In this document: positions 12,505 to 22,197 of the stretch, in pieces
How positions within the stretch are numbered: position 1 is the stretch's first letter
Layout: each line of letters opens with the position of its first letter
Source: Adineta ricciae
Lineage: Eukaryota; Rotifera; Eurotatoria; Adinetida; Adinetidae
Direction of reading: 5' to 3'
NCBI GenBank assembly: GCA_905250025.1
Contig: CAJNOJ010000060.1
Span: 358,213-422,212, forward strand
DNA: 64,000 nucleotides
Notes under the pieces: generated by a model
What the model saw: only the letters and a program-made list of their open reading frames with translations
Database searches by the model: none
What the model was told of the DNA's origin: nothing
Program-made: the position numbers and the translations under genes

Positions 12505-13418
12505 CTATGAAACGGACTTCATTCTCATTTCTTTGTATTCCCATAACTCCCACCATGGTACAGCTGGCCATCGATGATGTTCCCAATGATAATCGAAATG
12601 ATAGCAACATAAAAAGCTAATCCATCGATTTACATTAGCCGATTTCGACTTTTCCCATGGCATGGTTTGTTCGAACTTTCCATTGATTACTGTTGGCTTA
12701 TGTGGTACATACGTACCGAAATAGAATAAACGTACCGAACTACATAGTCCACATAATAACATATACACAACCATGTTCTCTATCGGAACCGAAAGTACGG
12801 ACTTGAGTATTTCCACCCAGATGATCAGTTTTATTATCTGTCGTACACTCATATATTTTAACATGAAATTCAAATACCATGAAAAGAACCCGATTGATCG
12901 ACCATTGTGAAAGTCAGGATCTTCGTTGGGAACGCCTGTGTTCTTATGATGCCGCCAATGTTGTTCATGCATAAATCGAAAATCAAACCAAGCATAAGCA
13001 GAAAAACAGATATAGCCGATGACATTGTTCAACCGATGATACTAGAGTAAAATAAGAAAATGAATTCCCTTACTGACGAATAGTACCCGCAGTTTCATAT
13101 TTGTTGACCTCTTTTCGAAGTCGTGTAAGCTTTATCAAAAGTTCTTATCTTTTCAAAGAAAACGTTCTTGTATCTTCACCAGTCCTTACATAATCGAACT
13201 TAACTTACGCGAGTGCTAACTGTGCCATGCATAGCATCATGACTGGTTATAAATAATCCCGTATATAAAAATTCCAGACAACAGAATGTACCGACAATAT
13301 CAAACCATGTTGCTTTTCTCAAATCGATTTGAAACAATGCATGGTACCAAACCAAGACAAATAAAACAATGATACTACCAGCAACTTTCAAACCTTTCAA
13401 CTCGCTCTTTTTGGACAT
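12505..13418 (-). CDS. crtW: CrtW-type beta-carotene ketolase (fatty-acid-hydroxylase fold), 248 aa
   Basis: Integral-membrane di-iron oxygenase of the family that puts the 4-keto group on beta-carotene (echinenone, canthaxanthin, astaxanthin). Exon 1 is 13209-13418 and exon 2 is 12505-13041, joined in phase by a 167-bp intron. All family His clusters are present: HDAMH (residues 60-64), HEQHWRHH (95-102), DPDFHNG (111-117), the ketolase signature FGTYVPH (178-184) and CCYHFDYHWEHHRWP (215-229), followed by PWW. Length (240-260 aa) and hydrophobic pattern fit bacterial and cyanobacterial CrtW rather than animal desaturases. Animals lack native CrtW, so transfer from a bacterium followed by intron gain is likely. 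Plant and algal BKT share the fold. It is divergent from MFAP1 across a 289-bp promoter region. Confidence 0.85.
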
Positions 13419-13707
13419 TTTCTTGTATCAAATACCTGGCCTTCTTTAAATATGTGGAAGTCTCATGTGAATTTAGTACAATAATATTCATATCTTATCT
13501 TATCACAATGTGTTTCATCATACACGAAAACATAAATGACAATAAGTCAAGTTGTCTCCGCGCGATATATAACGCCATCTACATGTCATTATATTTGATT
13601 CGATCATCGTCAATGACCGTAGAATGTAATGTAATATAATAATTTTCTTTATTTTGTTCGATCATCCATCTTGCGAAAGAAGAGATTCTTAATTCAAATC
13701 AACTCAA

Positions 13708-15578
13708 ATGAGTATGATTGATATTGACGAAGGCTTTTACAAAGCACCATCGCTTTCGACGGCTGGTGCTATTACTGTTCGAAATGCCAAAGGACAATTA
13801 GTTACACAAAAAGTCAAAGTACGTCGACATGTCGCCGGAAAACGGTAAGAGTCTATTAGAATTCAAGAAAAAAGAGATAGAAGAAACTTTTCATTTAGAC
13901 CTGATTGCGCCGGAGCACTATATGCAAGTGACGATGAGGATGATGACGAGCAATTTCAACAACAAGTCAAAGCTCCATCAGGTACATGGACACGTTGGTT
14001 GAGATGACAACTAATTTCTAATGTTTATTTTTTTAGTTACTCGAATCGAGCAAGAAGATCGTCGCTTGCGTCGTTTGCAAGAACGTGAAACTCAAGATGA
14101 TGATGATGACGAGGATCGTGAACGGTATGTCGAGATGTGTTCTGTTTGAAAATATTCTTGTTTATTCGTTTTAGAATCCATCGACGTCGTCGAATTGTTG
14201 ATCCAGAAATTCTTGAACAAAGTTCAGAAGAAGAAGAAGAAGAAGAGGAGGCGGAAGATGAAGAAGACAAAGAACAAAACGATCGACTTGAAGAAAATGG
14301 CAATGATGAAATGGATATCGAAAATCAAACTGTTAGTAGTCGTGTTAAGATGGATATAGAGTCATCTGATGATGATGAAGAAGGTGATGAAGACGAATAC
14401 GAACGGAATCGACAACGTCGCCTTCTTCGAGCGAAAGAAAAGGCCAAAGAAGAGGTAGAATATGATTATTAAATTAACGATTGATGTTTTTTCTATATGA
14501 TTATTGTTCTAAAGGAATTACTACAAGTTGAGGACGACAAAGAAGTCGAACAGGAAGAAGAGGAATCATCGGAAGAATCTGAAAGTGACGAAGAAGAAGA
14601 AGAGGAAGAAGACGATGACGGTATGCCCAGATTGAAGCCGGTATTTGTCCGAAAGTGAGTCTTTTAAAAAGAAATCTGATTGCTCAATAGCAAAGCTATT
14701 CTTTATTCCAGAGATGATCGTCGAACAGTCGCAGAACGTGAAGAAGAAGAAAAACATCAACTGGAACTTGAACGCGAAAAAAAGCGTGTTGCTCACCAAC
14801 GAAAAATGCAAACTAAACGAGTATGTTATTGAACACGTTTTGATTCTTCGAGTTTCTTTTGTCTGTTTAGATAGTCGAAGAGGCAATTAAGGAAGAACAA
14901 ATACAAAAAGCTGAAGAAGAGGGTGGTATTCAATGTGATTTCAATACTGACGATGAAGATGAAGAAGCCGTATACAATGCGTGGAAATTGCGTGAACTCG
15001 AACGCTTGAAACGTGATCGAAAAGAACGCGACGAGTAAGTTCAATTGTCACATTGTGTTATATGTACAAAAGGAATTTCTTTAGACGAGAGCGTGAACAA
15101 CAAGAACTTGAGCGTCGACGCAATATGACTGAAGAAGAACTCCAAGAAGAATTGCGGAATCAATCGAAAGTCGTCACAAACGAAGCGCCGAAAGCGAAAT
15201 ACAAATTTTTGCAGAAATATTACCATCGTGGTGCATTCTTTCTGGTTTGTCAAGTTTTCTTCGATTTTCTCGATATCAAAACGTTCTATTTCCATTTAGG
15301 ATAAAGAAGATGAGATTTATAAACGAGATTACAGTGCTCCGACGCTTGAAGATCATTTTGATAAGACTGTACTGCCGAAAGTAATGCAGGTGAAAAACTT
15401 TGGTATGGCTGGCCGAACGAAATACACTCATTTGGTTGATCAAGATACAAGTTCGAAGCAATCGCCGTGGGGATCAGATAAACAATCGAGTACCAAGTTT
15501 CGCCAGGAATTTGCTGGCGGCATGAAACAGATTTTTGAAAGACCAAAACTGAAAAATACTTCGAAAAAGGCCCATTGA
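13708..15578 (+). CDS. MFAP1: Microfibrillar-associated protein 1, spliceosomal (479 aa)
   Basis: Despite its name, MFAP1 is a nuclear component of the spliceosomal B complex that contacts Prp38. Nine exons: 13708-13844, 13899-13981, 14037-14124, 14175-14454, 14515-14654, 14712-14820, 14871-15034, 15085-15244, 15300-15578. It begins with [14 protein letters not shown] and [10 protein letters not shown], then has long Glu/Asp-rich and Arg/Glu helical stretches. The conserved C-terminus includes [35 protein letters not shown] and [13 protein letters not shown]. The whole length matches animal MFAP1. First gene of a tight same-strand series; the next ATG follows its stop by 78 bp. Confidence 0.96.
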
Positions 15579-15640
15579 ATAAATTTTCGATGATTTTGTG
15601 ATTTTTTTTCGTCGAGTGTACAAAATATATCTTTGTTTTC

Positions 15641-15656
15641 TTGTCTGCTATTTCAG
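15641..15656 (+). promoter_or_regulatory. Candidate trans-splice acceptor directly before FTSJ1
   Basis: TTGTCTGCTATTTCAG abuts the FTSJ1 ATG, with no 5' UTR of its own, and lies 63 bases after the MFAP1 stop. The space is too small for a usual promoter, which supports spliced-leader processing of a shared transcript. Confidence 0.5.
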
Positions 15657-16822
15657 ATGGGTAAATCAACGAAAGACAAACGCGATATTTATTATCGATT
15701 AGCAAAGGAGCAAGGTCTTCGAGCGAGATCTGCTTTTAAACTTCTGCAAATCAACAGTGAATTTAATATTCTCAATGACAATGTCAAACGAGTCGTTGAT
15801 CTGTGCGCAGCGCCTGGTAAGTCACGAAATTTTTCTGAGCGAACACATTCCTACAAACTTCCTATAACTCAATTCTATAAATCAACAAACAAAGTCATAG
15901 AAATTAAATTACTAATGAAATCATTCAGTCCTTGAACTTTTACATGCTTCATTTGATACGCGTTAGTAGTCAAAAAGAGGAAAAATGTCTACACAAATTG
16001 ACGTATAGTCACAGACATCAACACGACACAAACAAAACATACACGTTCCATCTGCAGTTTGTTTGATTTTGCTATGGAGAAAGTGATTTTTTTTTCGTAG
16101 GAAGTTGGTCGCAGGTACTTTCTCGTACCTTGTACAAAACAGATGCGGTTGACAATCAAGTGAAAATCGTTGCCGTCGACTTGCAAACCATGGCTCCGTT
16201 GCCTGGTGTTGAACAAATCAAAGGTGATATCACGAAACGGTCAACAATTGAAGAAATTCTCGACCGGTTTAAAACATCCGATGAGAAGATTAATAAAGCC
16301 GATCTTGTCATTTGTGATGGCGCACCTGATGTAACCGGTCTACACGATATCGATGAGTTCGTTCAAGGCAATCTCGTCCTAGCAGCGTTGAATATCTGTT
16401 TGCATGTCTTATGTGAAAACGGCAATTTTGTATCGAAGATTTTTCGCACGAAAAACATCGATCTACTCTATCAACAATTAAAACTATTTTTCGACGATGT
16501 GGTTATTGCGAAACCCCGGTCATCGAGAAATTCATCTGTAGAATCTTTTATTGTTTGCCGACAGTTTCATCTACCAGATAATTTCATTCCTAACATCGAT
16601 GAACCGTTTATTTATACCTACGAGCGAACATTGACGAATCAAGAGAAATCTTCGTTCGTTGTTCCATTTATTGCTTGTGGAAGTCTCGATGGATTCGATT
16701 CGGATAAGACATATCCCTTAGAACAAGAATATATCGAACCGATTCAACCGCCAATTCATCCCGCTTATGAAGAAGCTTGTGCTTTGAAGAAAACGAAAAA
16801 ATTACCGATTTCTTCGTCATGA
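15657..16822 (+). CDS. FTSJ1: tRNA 2'-O-ribose methyltransferase FTSJ1/Trm7, 293 aa
   Basis: SAM-dependent methyltransferase that modifies positions 32 and 34 of the anticodon loop of tRNA-Phe and others, working with THADA/Trm732 or WDR6/Trm734. Exons are 15657-15816 and 16101-16822; the 284-bp intron is long for this region. The RrmJ/FtsJ fold is complete: [20 protein letters not shown] with catalytic Lys, RSAFKLLQI, the SAM site [28 protein letters not shown] with catalytic Asp, GNFVSKIF with the second Lys, and [16 protein letters not shown] with Glu. This is the K-D-K-E tetrad. The C-terminus continues with the eukaryotic [17 protein letters not shown] block. Confidence 0.96.
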
Positions 16823-16867
16823 AATATTCACCATCTGCCTTTCTTCCAGTGAATGAAAGAAAAATTT

Positions 16868-16890
16868 TGTTATTTTTTTTTTGCTTTCAG
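16868..16890 (+). promoter_or_regulatory. Candidate trans-splice acceptor before ATG101
   Basis: A T-rich run ending in TTTGCTTTCAG lies 6 bases before the ATG101 ATG and ends 68 bases after the FTSJ1 stop. Confidence 0.45.
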
Positions 16891-16896
16891 ATTAAC

Positions 16897-17907
16897 ATGA
16901 ATGCTCGATCCCAAACTTTCGAATTCTCAGTCGAAGGTCGACAAATCGATGAAGTCGTATCCTGTATGTTTCATACCATACTGTTTCATCGTTGTGTTGG
17001 AAAGGTTTGTTTAATAAGATCTTTCACAATTAACTATCAATTTGTTTTAGTATCATACCAAAGGAGAAGATAGTTATTCAGTTGGAACACTAGGTTACAC
17101 AGATGTTGATTGTGATTACATCGATTTCACTTATGTAAGTATTCGTATAAATCGTGACGCGCAGAGATAAAATCATTTCACTGGTATTCAAAACGACGTG
17201 TCGTTATTGTGACTTGTATTTTCTGTTAAGCTTCAAGTAACTAGTCAAGAACTTCAACGCGCAGTGGCGGAGAAAATCAACCAATTTCACGATAAACTTC
17301 GTTCATCGGAAGCGAATCGTAGTGGTCAAGTAATGAAATAGAAAAAGAAACTCTCTGACAAGAGTTCCTAATTACGTTCGTTTATTAGATTACATTGGAA
17401 TTTTATCAGAAGAAAAAATCTCGTTGGATGTTTAAACCTGAAGAAATTCCGTGGGAAATTTGGACGATAAAAATTGACCAAATGCAGCTATCTAGCGAGA
17501 ATGGTAAGTCAACTTTTCGAATGATTCAATTGCAATATTCACTTGCTTTCAAGAACGACAATTTGTGCGTGAAAAACTTTCGGATACACTGACAGAACGT
17601 ATTTTTCAAATAACTGAAATAATGTAAGCGAAAAGTAACTCTTCATACACTGAAAACATGCTTTTTTTTGCTTAGTAACAAACCAGATTACGTTCCAAAA
17701 CCACCACATCTTTCTGAGTTAGACTTAGTCTTCGACACGTCTTACACCGACATTCAACCCTATTTATTCAAAGTAATTTCTTTCGAAAAAGGATCATTCG
17801 TAGTTTAATAAACATCGTTTCTTTTCAAGATTCACTTTAGTGATACACCAACCATTGTTAATCACGTCAAAACGATGATTAAAGAAGCTTTTAACACATC
17901 GCTTTAA
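16897..17907 (+). CDS. ATG101: Autophagy-related protein 101, 216 aa
   Basis: HORMA-domain protein of the ULK1-ATG13-RB1CC1 complex that starts autophagosome formation; it pairs with the ATG13 HORMA domain and stabilises it. Seven exons: 16897-17004, 17051-17134, 17231-17329, 17389-17503, 17554-17623, 17676-17772, 17830-17907. Landmarks shared with human ATG101 (218 aa) are VEGRQIDEVVS, FHTILFHR, DVDCDYIDFTY, LEFYQKKKSRW followed by the WF-finger region (WMF here, WPF in human), IPWEIWTIKI, VFDTSYTDIQPYLFKI and the C-terminal helix. Trp and Phe of the WF finger are kept, the Pro between them is Met. Third gene of the same-strand series, 74 bp after FTSJ1. Confidence 0.94.
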
Positions 17908-18051
17908 GTGCTATATGATCGCAAAACACCGCCATGATCATTTCTTTTTCTTTTTTAATATATCTAACAACTTTCTTTTCTACATGTCGCCATTGTATAT
18001 ATAAAATATATATATATATATTATCCCAAATATCTTTCCAGTGTTAACTTA

Positions 18052-18067
18052 TCTTCTGTGTTTTTAG
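18052..18067 (+). promoter_or_regulatory. Candidate trans-splice acceptor before CISD3
   Basis: A T-rich tract ending in GTTTTTAG lies 6 bases before the CISD3 ATG. The gap to the ATG101 stop is 166 bp and includes a (TA)n run near 17996-18020. Confidence 0.4.
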
Positions 18068-18073
18068 ATAAAC

Positions 18074-18746
18074 ATGTTTCATTGTCGTCGGCTTAACCAA
18101 CAATCAACTCAACTAGTCATCACATCAAAACGTGTGCGTATGTTGTACATGAATATTGTTTTCCTAGACAAATCTATCGTTTATAGAATGTTCGAATACC
18201 ATTTTGGGAATTTTTGAAATCATCATTTCAAGCACGTTCGAACCCTGAAGCTAGTATTCATCGAAAACGCATTGGTGGCTTTCAACCAGTAAAAACAGAA
18301 TTACAACCGAATAAAACCTATCTGTGGTGTTCATGTGGTTACGCACAGCGACAGGTAAACGAATCATTCACAGAAAATACCCTTGCAAACATTCATTGTA
18401 GGCGTTTTGTGACAAATCGTGTGGGCATTTGAAAGGCGACTTTCAACCAATGAGATTCACGTCGTCGACGTTTCAAATGGCAGATTTGTGTATGTGTAAA
18501 ATGACGCAGAAGGCGCCGTATTGCGATCAATCGTGTCGCACACGTTTTTCTGGCATGCAAATGAACATGGGCAATGCTGTTACGGGAACTTATTCGAATA
18601 TGAAAGACTTTCTGAATACGATACCGAAAGGTGTTGAAAGTTTTCGTCAGTTTGCTGCTGAGCGGCAAGCAAATCTTGAAGAAACTGAACGTTTGAAAAA
18701 GAAAGTCGATGAATTGAAGAAGAAAAAGTTTTCCGAAGGGAAATAA
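18074..18746 (+). CDS. CISD3: CISD3-like tandem CDGSH iron-sulphur protein, mitochondrial, 190 aa
   Basis: Exons 18074-18133, 18187-18354 and 18402-18746. The N-terminus (MFHCRRLNQQSTQLVITSKR) is basic and free of acidic residues, like a mitochondrial presequence. Two CDGSH domains follow in one chain, the CISD3/MiNT layout. Domain 1 has WCSCG and AFCDKSC, giving C68, C70, C79 and C83. Domain 2 has LCMCK and PYCDQSC, giving C106, C108, C117 and C121. In the family the fourth 2Fe-2S ligand is His (CDGSH, CDGTH); here both domains have Cys at that position. The genomic codons are TGT in both. The C-terminal ~55 residues are longer than in human CISD3 and end in a Lys/Glu coiled coil. The first intron uses a weak donor (GTGCGT), so that junction is the least certain. 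Confidence 0.88.
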
Positions 18747-18761
18747 TGGGTCCGAAAATGA

Positions 18762-18783
18762 TTTGCTTTTTTGTATTTTGTAG
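18762..18783 (+). promoter_or_regulatory. Candidate trans-splice acceptor before RYBP/YAF2
   Basis: TTTGCTTTTTTGTATTTTGTAG ends 57 bases before the RYBP ATG and 37 bases after the CISD3 stop. An ATG at 18818 opens an 8-codon frame whose TGA overlaps the RYBP ATG as ATGA (18841-18844). Confidence 0.45.
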
Positions 18784-18840
18784 ATTAAGACTCAGCTTTT
18801 CATTTCTCTTGTCTTATATGAATCGTCGACGTGGAAAATC

Positions 18841-19955
18841 ATGACAGATCGAAAGTATGCTAGAATAATCTTTTCACCATTCGATTCTTTATTGTTTAAC
18901 ATTCAGAGCAAAACGATCGCGTGTAGTGATTAACGATGGAACATGGGATTGCTCATTGTGTACATATAAAAATCCGTGCGTGGCATTTCGATGCGAAATG
19001 TGTGATTCGAGAAAGGGAACTGCAACTCGGTAAGTCACTTGATCATAAGTCAGTAATTGTAAATGGAACATATTCATCGATTTAGAAAGCCAAAACTCGT
19101 TGTGAATGATCATATCGAACAATTGCCAAGATCGAAACGTAAAACGAATGAAGATTACTCGTCTGATGCATCAACAACTGAAGATAGCGATGGACAAGAT
19201 GACGATGATGATGATGATGACGACGAAGAGTTTCATCATGAGCAACGAAAAAGTACTCAGTCGCAACCAAATCACACACGACGCTCATTTCCAACCGATC
19301 ATTTCAATGAGAGCATATCTTCTCCGGCATCGTCCACTACAACAAATCAATCGTATCGCTCAGCCTCTCCGTCTTCATCTTCGAAATTGAATGATCATGC
19401 GAAAGCGTCAACCACTAAGAAACGTGCAACATTCAATTCTCTATCGCGTTCCACTAAATCAGCATCGTCACTGATTGTCAATCGAAAAAGTACAAACAAT
19501 GATAATGAGCAAAAGAAGTCTTCGAAGCACACATCGGCGAAATCGAAAGACACGAAACAACGACAATCAAACGATCATAATCAGAAGTCCAGAGCAACAA
19601 CAGCAGTAGCAGCAGCGAATGATCAAAACAAATCGAAGAATCACACGCAGCAAAAAAAGTAAGAAATCCAATTTGCCTTTTTTAAAAAAAATTTCCGATT
19701 GGATTCTTTAGAAAAAAAACCAAATTATCCTCCCTTTCATCCATGTCTTCCTCATCATCGACATCGTCGAATTCATCTTCAGCTCACACAACCACAACCA
19801 TCACCGTCGACGGCGTTTCAGTTCGAATTACCGAATTCACCAATAGCGATCATAATTCGACCGCGACCAACGACAATCTCACAAACGGAAATAATCCTTC
19901 GAGAGCATCGTCATCCTCACCTACACATCGAACTAATAGTCATTTAGAAAAATAG
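18841..19955 (+). CDS. RYBP: RING1/YY1-binding protein (RYBP/YAF2 type), 317 aa
   Basis: Subunit of variant Polycomb repressive complex 1. Exons 18841-18854, 18907-19029, 19086-19658 and 19712-19955. The N-terminal RanBP2-type zinc finger is clear (GTWDCSLCTYKNPCVAFRCE followed by MCDSRKGT and TRKPK): four Cys and the flanking Trp. In the vertebrate proteins this finger binds ubiquitylated H2A. The middle is a long Ser/Lys/Asn-rich linker. The C-terminus has a short hydrophobic beta-hairpin (TTTITVDGVSVRITEF) matching the RING1B-binding segment of RYBP/YAF2 (VTVGDLTVIITDF). There is a single gene here, so RYBP and YAF2 cannot be told apart. A tiny upstream frame ends on the start codon. Last gene of the five-gene series; convergent with the glutathionylspermidine enzyme. 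Confidence 0.9.
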
Positions 19956-20343
19956 ACGTCTTCTCTTCCCCTCATCCTCCTATTTTCTCTCTTTCTCTGT
20001 ACAAAATATGACAATGATCAAATATCTTTGTATATGTTCGACAACGTTTGTTTGTTTTCTCTCTGCTAGGCTAGTTTGTTTTTGCGTGCAACAGGCAAAT
20101 GACATACTTCTTAAAGAATACTATTAAAATTTGTTACTTGATGAAGTCTTCAGATCTTTTGTTAATAGTCATTCGAGAATATAAAGTCATATACATCACG
20201 GATGCGAAAACTTACGTATATTCGGTATTTGACAAGAAAAAGAAGAAAAGAAAAAAAAATCGTGTAGTTGATAAATACAAAGGAGAAGGAAAAAAGAAGT
20301 AAAGATGTCGTTCAGTAACATGAAAAAAAAAGATTTTCTATGC
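19956..20343. other. Convergent 3' intergenic region
   Basis: About 390 bases of pyrimidine- and A-rich sequence between two genes that meet tail to tail. No coding signal was seen. Confidence 0.5.
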
Positions 20344-22197
20344 CTATTTCCAAACTATACAACAAGCAGTCACTGGACTTTCAGCATCGGTGATCAATTT
20401 CTTGTCTTCGCGTATACCAAATCCACCAAATAAACCATGAATAATCCAACTTCCAATAATTGGATAATATCCATCGAAATTCGTTAATGAAAATAGTTCT
20501 TGATATATACAATTTCGATCGATGAATATTCCTTGAGTTTCGTGGATAACGGCCTCACCGTTCACATCAAACAGAGTGACATTATGACCACAACGACCAA
20601 CGATGGGCTTCTTGACAAATGGAACTTGTTTTAATTCATCGGTTAAAATATATTCACTACGTAAAAGATTTGGATGATTCGGATAGAGTAACCATAGGGC
20701 AGGTAAGATGGCTTTATTGCTTGGAATCACTTTCCACAATGGTTCGATCACCTTAATGTGTTCATTTAACAGAATCTGATGTAGGTATGGATGTTCACCA
20801 TCGTTTTGTCGACTTAAAGTTCCTTCCTTTTCGCATTGAAGATAATTACTAAAAACTGTTTCCCACATCCATAATTTCCATACTAATTCAACTTCATAGC
20901 CGTCACCATCGACTATCTTCGAATCTTTCCAATACAGATCATCAGTTATGATGCATATTTTCGAATCAATACCGGCATCTTTCAAAACATTCTGCATATA
21001 ATAAGCAGTCAATAATTCTTCTTGATCGGTATCGATTAGAATATGTGCACGTTTAATCGACGAGAATTTCTTCCAGTTCTTCACTAAAATATTGTGCAGT
21101 TGAAATGCCGACATGAATGTTCGTTCGAAATTAATCGTTTGGGCCCATTTCTCTTGGATGACAGCCATTTCAAACAGAGCCGAAGCACTGTCGGCATTGT
21201 ATTCGAAAACTTTGATTTCTTTTCCGTTGAAAGCTAAATCAAATCGTCCTGTCATCGTTAACTGTTTCTCATTCAGCCACGATTGACGAATTTTCGGCCA
21301 GAAGACTTCCGGAATGCAGAAATGTCTCAAAACATCATCATTTTCTAAAACATATTCAGTTGCATGAAGAAACATTTCGTGTAGTTCATTCGATACACCG
21401 CCAATATTCAACAGCAAATCTTGATTCGCTTTGTAAAAAGGCAAAGTATTGGTATCTGTACGTATCAAATCTGTTCCATATAGTTGCATAAACAATTGCT
21501 CCGCCTTATCGTTCTCATTCAACCATGCAAATGATAACGTGGACGTTTTGCTTGGTATTACACATCGTTCTAATGTTCCAATCGAGTTGGCTTGTTGATA
21601 TTGCTTTAAGATCAAATCAATTTTAGTCTCGTCCAATGGTTCTAAATTTTCAATATCATCAATCTCCATCCAGCCGTAAACTTCATGCTGATCTTCGATG
21701 TAATAACAGTTATTTTCGAATCTCAATGGAATTTCTCGAGAATAATCGTCCGACCAATTGTAATATTCATAGTTTTGTTCAGCAATACGAATGTAACCGG
21801 GTACAACATCACATATAATCGCAACATGACCGAATGGTAACGCCGAACTACGTGGATAGATAAGTAAGGAATCTCGTTTAGGTTTATCTAATGTGCCATT
21901 TAGATGTGCGGTGAGGGGAATTTGTTTGCCATCGGTAACACGTTCGAGCGCTTGCAATTTAGTCCATATATCAGCAGCAGCGTAGGGTATGCCGGAAAAA
22001 ATGCAACTTTTACGCATTAAAAGCCATCGACGGGCGAATTCGATGCATTCCCATTTGAAGCCCAAAAAGATGCCATGATAATAATGACGTTCAACGGAGA
22101 AAAAATGATCATCACCATTTGAGTAGGCACAAACATTTGTCGAAGTGACACCCTGGATTTCATTGAATGGTACGACCTGACGTCTATGATGCAACAT
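20344..22197 (-). CDS. gsp: Bifunctional glutathionylspermidine amidase/synthetase, 617 aa
   Basis: Intronless. The N-terminal CHAP amidase hydrolyses glutathionylspermidine; the C-terminal ATP-grasp synthetase makes it from glutathione, spermidine and ATP. The amidase triad is present: C51 (KWECIEFARRW), H124 (PFGHVAIIC) and E140 (IAEQNYEYY), matching E. coli C59, H131 and E147. The synthetase shows TGRFDLAF, VFEYNADSASALFE, LLYPNHPNLL, VKKPIVGRCGHNV and the C-terminal GGFGIREDKKLIT. Length equals the E. coli fusion (619 aa), and the frame is unbroken. The enzyme occurs in enterobacteria and, as trypanothione synthetase, in kinetoplastids, but not in typical animals. Transfer into an ancestor is the likely origin. 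Its role could be polyamine-thiol redox defence; that is inference. Confidence 0.95.
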   Translation of the reverse strand: MLHHRRQVVPFNEIQGVTSTNVCAYSNGDDHFFSVERHYYHGIFLGFKWECIEFARRWLLMRKSCIFSGIPYAAADIWTKLQALERVTDGKQIPLTAHLNGTLDKPKRDSLLIYPRSSALPFGHVAIICDVVPGYIRIAEQNYEYYNWSDDYSREIPLRFENNCYYIEDQHEVYGWMEIDDIENLEPLDETKIDLILKQYQQANSIGTLERCVIPSKTSTLSFAWLNENDKAEQLFMQLYGTDLIRTDTNTLPFYKANQDLLLNIGGVSNELHEMFLHATEYVLENDDVLRHFCIPEVFWPKIRQSWLNEKQLTMTGRFDLAFNGKEIKVFEYNADSASALFEMAVIQEKWAQTINFERTFMSAFQLHNILVKNWKKFSSIKRAHILIDTDQEELLTAYYMQNVLKDAGIDSKICIITDDLYWKDSKIVDGDGYEVELVWKLWMWETVFSNYLQCEKEGTLSRQNDGEHPYLHQILLNEHIKVIEPLWKVIPSNKAILPALWLLYPNHPNLLRSEYILTDELKQVPFVKKPIVGRCGHNVTLFDVNGEAVIHETQGIFIDRNCIYQELFSLTNFDGYYPIIGSWIIHGLFGGFGIREDKKLITDAESPVTACCIVWK

